This document shows, in pieces, positions 1 through 4,467 of a DNA stretch of 7,353 bases. The notes under the pieces were generated by a model. It did not search any database and was not told the DNA's origin. It saw nothing but the letters and a program-made list of their open reading frames with translations. The stretch's first letter is position 1; the number at the start of each line of letters is the position of its first letter. The DNA is from Prevotellamassilia sp. (GTDB taxonomy: Bacteria > Bacteroidota > Bacteroidia > Bacteroidales > Bacteroidaceae): contig JAHAWW010000170.1 of assembly GCA_018383375.1 (NCBI GenBank), positions 1 through 7,353 on the forward strand, written 5' to 3'. The translations under genes and the position numbers were made by a program.

Positions 1-954
1 TGCTTTCACCTCAGACGTATGTCGGCCGAAATAGACTTGCCGTTCAGCCCGAGTGCCGAGTCGTGGAGCGTGAAAGTGACGCAAAGCCAACAGTTTTTTT
101 CCGGCATACGATATCAGTCCACGCAGATAGATGCCCAGACGGATGAGAGGCGACATGAGGCGCGCCGACTTGGCATAGTGTTTGTTGAAGAAAATGAGCA
201 TGGCGCTATAAAACGTATGCACATAGCGGAAACTACCACGGCGGGTGCTGGCTCCTTTATAGTGAAGAATGGGGGTAGGCAGATAGTAGTTTTGCCGGCC
301 CGATTGCAACAGACGATAACACAAGTCGACGTCTTCGCAATACATGAAAAAACGCTCGTCAAAGCCGCCAATCTCTTCTAAGGCATCACGCGGAATGAGC
401 ATAAAGGCGCCCGAGGCAATCTCAATAGGTGCGGCGGCAGCGTTGTCGAAAAAACGCATGTGATAGCCGTCGAAGGTCTTTGTTGCGGGGAAAAGCGAAG
501 AGAGCCCCGACATCTGGCAGAAGGCCCGCCAAGGTGTGGGGATGCCATGGCGAGACTCAAGGGCAAACTCGCCGTTGCTGTGGAGTTGCATCACGCCGAG
601 TGCACCCATGTCGGCGTGGCTGTCGGCAAAGGTGACGCAGTCGGTCAGCGTGTGTTCGGTCAAGACGGTATCGGGGTTGAGAAACAAAACATAGCGCCCT
701 TTGGCATGGGCAAGAGCCTGATTGTTGGCTCGTCCAAAACCCACATTCCGAACATTGTTGACCAAGTGAAGCTCAGGGTGCTCAGCCCGGGGAAACTGCT
801 CACGCAAAAAGCCCAGAGTGTTGTCGCTCGAAGCATTGTCTACGACAAAAATCTCAAGTTCGAGCTGCCCTTTTGATGCATAGACTGAGCGCAGACATTG
901 TTCGAGAAAGTGTCTGACATTGTAGCTGACTATGATGATGGAAACGTCAATCAT
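1..954 (-). CDS. Family 2 glycosyltransferase, WbbL/rhamnosyltransferase-like (C-terminus off window)
   Basis: This gene transfers a sugar from a nucleotide-sugar donor to a growing surface polysaccharide or lipid-linked glycan; donor and acceptor cannot be read from sequence. Reading from the ATG at 954-952, 318 codons are open to the window edge with no stop, so the C-terminus is missing. The N-terminus is a GT-A fold start (MIDVSIIIVSYN), followed by VVDNASSDNT at residues 37-46, GFGRANNQA at 72-80, the metal-binding-region motif FLNPDT at 91-96, and CEDVDLCYR from about 206, the acidic ED-x-D motif of this family. This combination is typical of the rhamnosyltransferase-like GT2 branch. 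A hydrophobic and basic stretch around 267-291 may lie on the membrane. The start overlaps the stop of the upstream membrane-protein gene by 8 bases (947-954), which suggests translational coupling. Assignment to GT2 is firm; the exact substrate is unknown. Confidence 0.93.
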   Translation of the reverse strand, partial: MIDVSIIIVSYNVRHFLEQCLRSVYASKGQLELEIFVVDNASSDNTLGFLREQFPRAEHPELHLVNNVRNVGFGRANNQALAHAKGRYVLFLNPDTVLTEHTLTDCVTFADSHADMGALGVMQLHSNGEFALESRHGIPTPWRAFCQMSGLSSLFPATKTFDGYHMRFFDNAAAAPIEIASGAFMLIPRDALEEIGGFDERFFMYCEDVDLCYRLLQSGRQNYYLPTPILHYKGASTRRGSFRYVHTFYSAMLIFFNKHYAKSARLMSPLIRLGIYLRGLISYAGKKLLALRHFHAPRLGTRAERQVYFGRHTSEVKA

Positions 955-1408
955 GGGCGCTTGTGTGGGTGTTTTTGATGCGCAATGCCTCAAACTCAGC
1001 CTTCGATGGCCAGCCAAACAAGAGACCGACGAGGGCAATGAGCAGGCAGTATTTCACCGACGTGGCATAGGGTGCGGCATAATAGATGAGGACGTCATAC
1101 ACTACGGGAAGCCCCAGCAACAAAGTGCGCATGGCTGCCATTTTTTTATACCAATTCCAAGCCTCTTCGGGTGCCTCAGCCGATAGTTTTCGAGCCGAAC
1201 ATTTGAAAGCCGGCAGGCGCAGACCAAGATAAAAACCACCTATGGTGAGAGCAATGGCCAAGAGATTGAGCGTATAGTCGGTGGTGGGCGCCCCCGAGAT
1301 GTAGTCGGTTGGACACACGCCCATTTCCGAGAGGAAAGCCCACACGCCGGTGCCAATCCACACGGCCAGATAGGATAACTTGAGACTAATCAAGACTTTT
1401 GATGACAT
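947..1408 (-). CDS. Small four-helix membrane protein of unknown function
   Basis: I do not recognise the family. The product is 153 residues from the ATG at 1408-1406. A longer open frame reaches back to 1546, but it would overlap the end of recR and adds a hydrophilic, low-plausibility leader; starting at MSSKVLIS puts the first hydrophobic helix at the N-terminus. Likely membrane segments are at about 5-26, 47-65, 93-112 and 117-133, so it is an inner-membrane protein with little soluble mass. Between the second and third helices lies a charged loop (residues 69-92) containing an EAPEEAWNWYKK stretch. The gene sits 64 bases after recR and overlaps the following glycosyltransferase start by 8 bases, so it is probably co-expressed with that enzyme. 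A role in presenting or supporting the glycosyltransferase is inference only. No Shine-Dalgarno sequence is visible, as is usual in Bacteroidetes. Confidence 0.8.
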   Translation of the reverse strand: MSSKVLISLKLSYLAVWIGTGVWAFLSEMGVCPTDYISGAPTTDYTLNLLAIALTIGGFYLGLRLPAFKCSARKLSAEAPEEAWNWYKKMAAMRTLLLGLPVVYDVLIYYAAPYATSVKYCLLIALVGLLFGWPSKAEFEALRIKNTHTSAHD

Positions 1409-1472
1409 TTCGGTATGATAAGAATATAAGATGACAAGATGCGGCAGTTGGTCCCTGCCTTGCAGCGAGGCG

Positions 1473-2081
1473 TTAGAGCGCTTGGCGGTCGGCAATGGCT
1501 CGGCTGAGCGTGACTTCGTCGGTATATTCCAAGTCGTCGCCCACACTCACGCCGCGCGACAACACACTGACTTTCACGTCAAAGCCCTCAAGTCGTCGCG
1601 CCACGTAGAAGTTTGTGGTGTCGCCTTCCATCGTCGGACTGAGCGCCATAATCACTTCTTTGACTCCGCCTTCAGCCACACGGGCCACGAGCGCATCGAG
1701 AGTGAGGTCGGCCGGGCCCACACCGTCGACCGGTGAGATGACGCCGCCCAACACATGATAAAGACCGTGGTAGACGCCTGTGGCTTCGACCGACAACACG
1801 CCGCGCACGTTCTCCACCACACACACCTGAGTGGTGTCGCGGAGCGGATTAGCGCAGATATCGCAGAGGTCGGTGTCGGATATGCAGTGGCATTTATGGC
1901 AATAGCGCACCTCATCGCGCAGTTTGACAATGCTCTCAGCCAATGCGTGGCTGCGCGTAGCGTCGGTTTGCAAAAGATGCAGAGCCAAGCGCAAGGCTGT
2001 GCGGCGGCCAATGCCGGGGAGTTTGGAAATTTCCGTGACGGCACGTTCAAGCAGGCGTGAGGGATATTTTTCGTTTGGCAT
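1473..2081 (-). CDS. recR: Recombination mediator protein RecR
   Basis: RecR acts in the cytoplasm with RecO, and where present RecF, to load RecA at single-stranded gaps during repair. The 202-residue length fits the family. Domains in order: a helix-hairpin-helix (LPGIGRRTALRLALHLL, residues 21-37), a C4 zinc finger with Cys61, Cys64, Cys73 and Cys76, and a Toprim domain beginning near residue 85 (CVVENVRGVLSVEATG). The C-terminal GDDLEYTDEVTL segment is characteristic. The start was placed at the ATG at 2081-2079 because it matches the usual N-terminus and follows AAAAGGA at 2091-2085, a Shine-Dalgarno-like purine run three bases away. An in-frame ATG at 2162 would add 27 residues, but it lies at the expected transcription start of the putative promoter and is unlikely to be used. 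All key residues appear intact. Confidence 0.97.
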   Translation of the reverse strand: MPNEKYPSRLLERAVTEISKLPGIGRRTALRLALHLLQTDATRSHALAESIVKLRDEVRYCHKCHCISDTDLCDICANPLRDTTQVCVVENVRGVLSVEATGVYHGLYHVLGGVISPVDGVGPADLTLDALVARVAEGGVKEVIMALSPTMEGDTTNFYVARRLEGFDVKVSVLSRGVSVGDDLEYTDEVTLSRAIADRQAL

Positions 2082-2084
2082 AAA

Positions 2085-2091
2085 TCCTTTT
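2085..2091 (-). promoter_or_regulatory. Ribosome-binding site deciding the recR start
   Basis: AAAAGGA on the minus strand lies three bases before the recR ATG at 2081. It is one of few convincing Shine-Dalgarno-like runs before a gene in this window, and it favours this start over the upstream in-frame ATG at 2162. The spacing is short compared with the usual five to nine bases. Confidence 0.5.
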
Positions 2092-2166
2092 GAGGGCTGT
2101 AGCTTTCCGTCCGCTGTGACGTAGCAATCTGTCGCAGACGGCCCGGCGGCGCTATTTTTCAACGGG

Positions 2167-2174
2167 CAAATATA
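2167..2174 (-). promoter_or_regulatory. Putative Bacteroidetes -7 element for recR
   Basis: The minus strand reads TATATTTG, an exact match to the TAnnTTTG -7 consensus of the Bacteroidetes housekeeping sigma factor. Transcription would begin near 2160, giving recR a leader of about 80 bases. No TTTG -33 element is visible at the expected distance, so this rests on the -7 match alone. It lies 21 bases from an oppositely directed match at 2196-2203. Confidence 0.45.
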
Positions 2175-2195
2175 ACTAAAGTCTATGAAAAATTC

Positions 2196-2203
2196 TACCT
2201 TTG
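2196..2203 (+). promoter_or_regulatory. Putative Bacteroidetes -7 element for engB
   Basis: The plus strand reads TACCTTTG, matching the TAnnTTTG consensus. Transcription would begin near 2210 and leave a leader of about 75 bases before the engB ATG. As with its divergent partner, no clear -33 element is seen. The two -7 motifs point away from each other, so the upstream contact regions of the two promoters would overlap and could compete for RNA polymerase or share a regulator. Confidence 0.45.
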
Positions 2204-2220
2204 CCCTCTGAAATGTCTAT

Positions 2221-2254
2221 GTGGAGCGCCTTTTTCACCTTGTCGTCGCTCCAC
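2221..2254 (+). other. Hairpin-forming inverted repeat in the engB leader
   Basis: GTGGAGCG (2221-2228) is perfectly complementary to CGCTCCAC (2247-2254), giving an 8-base-pair stem with an 18-base loop. It lies between the putative promoter and the engB start. A second CTCCAC at 2254-2259 could pair with GTGGAG instead, so two mutually exclusive foldings are possible. The structure is visible directly; any regulatory role is inference, and no known riboswitch is recognised. Confidence 0.4.
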
Positions 2255-2285
2255 TCCACCTACGCTACAACAAGCCAATTGATCT

Positions 2286-2894
2286 ATGCAAATCAAACAA
2301 GCCGAGTTTGTGGTCAGCAATGCCGACTACAAAAAATGTCCCGACCACGACAAACCCGAGTTTGCCTTTGTGGGCCGAAGCAATGTGGGCAAAAGCAGTC
2401 TCATCAATATGCTCACCGGCCGCAAGGCCTTGGCCATGACCTCTTCAACACCGGGCAAGACGATGCTCATCAACCATTTTCTTATCAACGACAGTTGGTA
2501 TCTCGTCGACCTGCCCGGATATGGCTATGCCCAGAGAGGTAAAAAAGCCATGGAGCAATTGCGTCATCTGATTTCCTCGTATGTGGCCCTTCGCGAGCAG
2601 CTTACTTGTCTGTTTGTGCTCATTGACTCCCGCCTCGAGCCTCAGAAAATCGACCTCGAGTTCATTCATTTTTTAGGTGAAAATGGTGTGCCCTTTGCCC
2701 TCATCTTCACCAAGAGCGACAAAACCAAACGGTCGCAGTTGGGTGGTAATGTGGCCCGCTTTTTGAACGCATTAAAAAAGGAGTGGGACGAACTTCCGCC
2801 TCATTTTGTCACCAGTAGTGCCGACCGTTCCGGACGCGACGAAGTGCTTGACTATATTGACCAAATCAATGAGTCTTTGAAATCAAAAGACTAA
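2286..2894 (+). CDS. engB: Ribosome biogenesis GTPase EngB (YihA/YsxC)
   Basis: EngB is an essential cytoplasmic GTPase needed for late assembly of the 50S ribosomal subunit. The 202-residue length is normal. All G motifs are present: G1 GRSNVGKSS (residues 30-38), G2 with Thr55 in STPGKT, G3 DLPGYGYA (75-82), G4 TKSD (142-145) and G5 TSSADRSGR (176-184). The short N-terminal extension and the DLPGYGYA form of G3 separate EngB from Era, Der and Obg. The start at ATG 2286 gives the usual N-terminus, MQIKQAEFVVS; no Shine-Dalgarno sequence is seen. It diverges from recR and is followed by a long non-coding repeat region, so it is probably the last gene of its own transcript or a single-gene unit. 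Confidence 0.97.
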   Translation: MQIKQAEFVVSNADYKKCPDHDKPEFAFVGRSNVGKSSLINMLTGRKALAMTSSTPGKTMLINHFLINDSWYLVDLPGYGYAQRGKKAMEQLRHLISSYVALREQLTCLFVLIDSRLEPQKIDLEFIHFLGENGVPFALIFTKSDKTKRSQLGGNVARFLNALKKEWDELPPHFVTSSADRSGRDEVLDYIDQINESLKSKD

Positions 2895-2947
2895 GAGACA
2901 AAGAGTCTAAAAGGATAAATGTTTAAATGTCAATAAGCGGCCAAGCA

Positions 2948-3038
2948 AGCCCTGAAAGGGCGCAACATACTAGCCCAGGTCGTAAGGCCTGGGTATGGAG
3001 CACTCCTCTAAAATCCGGCCTGAAAGGTCGGCACTCCA
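2948..3038 (+). repeat. Left three-hairpin unit
   Basis: Hairpin 1 is GCCCT (2949-2953) with AGGGC (2957-2961) and loop GAA. Hairpin 2 is CCCAGG (2974-2979) with CCTGGG (2988-2993) and an 8-base loop; G2973 and T2994 can add a G-U pair. Hairpin 3 is CCGGCCT (3015-3021) with AGGTCGG (3025-3031), loop GAA, with one internal G-U pair. Both G-U pairs work only in an RNA copied in the plus direction, which defines the likely orientation of the unit. Confidence 0.8.
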
Positions 3039-3080
3039 AGTGTCAAATTATCGATATGTTATTTCAATCATACCTTCCCG

Positions 3081-3171
3081 TAATGTGCCGACCTTACAGG
3101 CCGGAGATTAGAGGTCCATTTCTAACCCGGGCCTAACGACCCGGGCTGATATGTGACGCCCTTGCAGGGCG
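3081..3171 (-). repeat. Right three-hairpin unit, inverted
   Basis: Read on the minus strand, this unit has the same three hairpins: GCCCT/AGGGC (3170-3158, extendable to seven pairs), CCCGGG/CCCGGG (3145-3126) with an 8-base loop, and CCGGCCT/AGGTCGG (3104-3088). The first loop is GCA and the third is GTA, where the left unit has GAA in both. The middle stem replaces the A-T pair of the left unit with G-C while keeping pairing. The closing G-U and internal G-U pairs recur in this orientation. Confidence 0.8.
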
Positions 3172-3228
3172 TACAGGACTGCGCATAAAACAATTTTTTT
3201 GAATACCCTACCCCCTTCAGAGTTTGTA

Positions 3229-4404
3229 ATGCCGCCTATGCAACTCGACCGCAACCAACTCACCAAAATCATCTTTATCTCCGTGGCTGCCCTCATCGCG
3301 GTGGGGTCGTTGGTGGTGTCGGGACTGCTCACCTCCGACCTTAAGCGCGAAGAACAGGCCAAGGTCGAGGTATGGGCCGAAGCCATGCGCTCATTCATTA
3401 AAGCCGACTCCAACACCGACCTCTCTCTTGTGCTCAAAATTGTCGAAGGCAACCACACCATTCCCGTAGTGTTGCGCGATAGTCAGGGGCAAATCATCGA
3501 CTGCCGTAATCTTGATGTGCCCCAGTCGCCCGACTCTTTGGCCTATCTTCGCGGCCAAGTCGACGATATGGTGGCACATGGCAGGGTGATGTCGTTCAGT
3601 GTGCCTCGAGGCGACGCAGCCGGCCAAGCCGACACCTACACCATCTGTTATGGTGAGTCGCTTATGTTGCGACGTTTGGCTGCCTTTCCCTATGTCACTT
3701 TGGCCATCATCGCCGTGTTCATCCTCATTGCCACCTTTGCCCTCATCGCTTCCAAGCGTGCTGAGCAAAACAAAGTGTGGGTTGGACTTTCGCGAGAAAC
3801 AGCCCATCAACTCGGCACCCCCATCTCGTCGCTGATGGCTTGGACCGAACTGCTCAAAGAGACTCACCCCGACGAACCTCTCATTGCAGATATGAGCCAA
3901 GACGTCGACCGGCTCAGTCTCATTGCCGAGCGTTTCTCAAAAATTGGTTCGGCCCCAAGTCTGCAGCCCACAGACGTCGTGGCCTCTGTCACTCACGCTG
4001 CCGACTATCTGCGCCGCCGCACCTCACGCCGTGTGACCATCACCGTCCATGCTCCCGCCACACCCATCATGGCTCAAATCAATGCGCCGCTCTTTGAGTG
4101 GGTCATTGAGAACCTTTGCAAAAATGCCGTCGACGCCATGAGTGGCGACGGCTCCATAGACCTCAGCCTGTCGGGCAATGACACCGATGTGTTGATTGAG
4201 GTGAGCGACACCGGCAAAGGCATACCCAAACAAAAATTCAAAACGGTGTTTCGTCCCGGCTACACCACCAAACGCCGCGGTTGGGGACTGGGCCTCTCTC
4301 TTGCCGCTCGTATCATTCGCGAATACCACCGCGGTCAGATTTTCGTCAAGTCGAGCACACTCGGCGTGGGCACAACCTTCTGCATTGTGCTGCATCGGTC
4401 GTGA
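3229..4404 (+). CDS. Orphan membrane sensor histidine kinase (Bacteroidetes HQLGTP type, possibly PorY-like)
   Basis: This is an inner-membrane kinase that autophosphorylates on a histidine and passes phosphate to a response regulator. From the ATG at 3229 it has 391 residues: membrane helix 1 (14-34), an extracytoplasmic sensor region (about 35-153), membrane helix 2 (154-174), then the kinase core with no HAMP or PAS domain between. The H-box is ETAHQLGTPISSLMAW with the phospho-acceptor His193; the N-box is ENLCKNAVDAM with Asn295 and Asn299; G1 is DTGKGI from Asp327; the F-box FRPGYTT and G2 GWGLGLSLA (351-359) follow. ATG 3238 is an alternative start, and TTG 3199 is less likely. No response regulator is adjacent. 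It lies 63 bases before a porE-like gene, and its size and layout resemble PorY, the kinase of the type IX secretion regulator PorX; that identity is inference, so no symbol is given. Confidence 0.93.
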   Translation: MPPMQLDRNQLTKIIFISVAALIAVGSLVVSGLLTSDLKREEQAKVEVWAEAMRSFIKADSNTDLSLVLKIVEGNHTIPVVLRDSQGQIIDCRNLDVPQSPDSLAYLRGQVDDMVAHGRVMSFSVPRGDAAGQADTYTICYGESLMLRRLAAFPYVTLAIIAVFILIATFALIASKRAEQNKVWVGLSRETAHQLGTPISSLMAWTELLKETHPDEPLIADMSQDVDRLSLIAERFSKIGSAPSLQPTDVVASVTHAADYLRRRTSRRVTITVHAPATPIMAQINAPLFEWVIENLCKNAVDAMSGDGSIDLSLSGNDTDVLIEVSDTGKGIPKQKFKTVFRPGYTTKRRGWGLGLSLAARIIREYHRGQIFVKSSTLGVGTTFCIVLHRS

Positions 4405-4467
4405 GTCTGCCTTTTTCATTATCCTTCAAGCCTCCCCCACTCCTATATAATATATATAGTCAAACCT

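Larger units (their letters stand above)
2948..3171. repeat. 224-base inverted repeat made of two three-hairpin units
   Basis: The 334 bases between engB and the kinase hold no convincing gene; most of the stretch is this element. Two 91-base arms (2948-3038 and 3081-3171) are reverse complements of one another, with about 68 of 91 positions identical by eye and no gaps, separated by a 42-base AT-richer spacer (3039-3080). Each arm contains three hairpins in the same order and spacing. Similar GC-rich palindromic units with a GCCCTGAAAGGGC-like hairpin followed by a CCCAGG/CCTGGG-like hairpin are, to my recollection, dispersed in intergenic regions of Bacteroidetes genomes, so this is likely a REP-like family rather than a unique sequence. 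It contains no transposase gene. It could also act as a two-way transcription terminator, but no U-rich run directly follows any hairpin. Confidence 0.85.

Noticed and set aside
1443..1459. GGCAG/CTGCC inverted repeat after recR as a terminator
   Set aside because: Only five base pairs and no T-run follows in the direction of recR transcription; downstream genes are probably read through.
2201..2542. Plus-strand open frame overlapping the engB start
   Set aside because: It begins in the promoter region and overlaps the conserved EngB G1 and G2 motifs in another frame; no domain is visible.
2919..2936. AAAAGGA followed by an ATG and a five-codon frame after engB
   Set aside because: Far too short to support as a gene; the purine run is likely chance in an AT-rich stretch.
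2927..3136. A 69-codon plus-strand open frame within the inverted repeat
   Set aside because: It lies inside the hairpin array, its sequence is dictated by the repeat units, and it has no start signal. Such frames are commonly mis-annotated as small hypothetical proteins.
3194..3201. TTTTTTTG resembling the TAnnTTTG -7 element before the kinase
   Set aside because: The key A is missing and no -33 element is found; a homopolymer T run gives such matches easily.
3199..3228. TTG start that would extend the kinase by 10 residues
   Set aside because: The extension (NTLPPSEFV) precedes the expected charged-then-hydrophobic N-terminus, and two ATG codons at 3229 and 3238 fit better.
3391..3900. 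A 169-codon minus-strand open frame within the kinase
   Set aside because: Antisense to a clear kinase gene, with low-complexity composition and no recognisable motifs.
4443..4458. AT-rich run containing TATAAT just before the porE-like gene
   Set aside because: It matches the E. coli -10 box, not the Bacteroidetes consensus, and lies only 16 bases from the ATG. It could aid translation by keeping the start unstructured, but I cannot support a promoter call.
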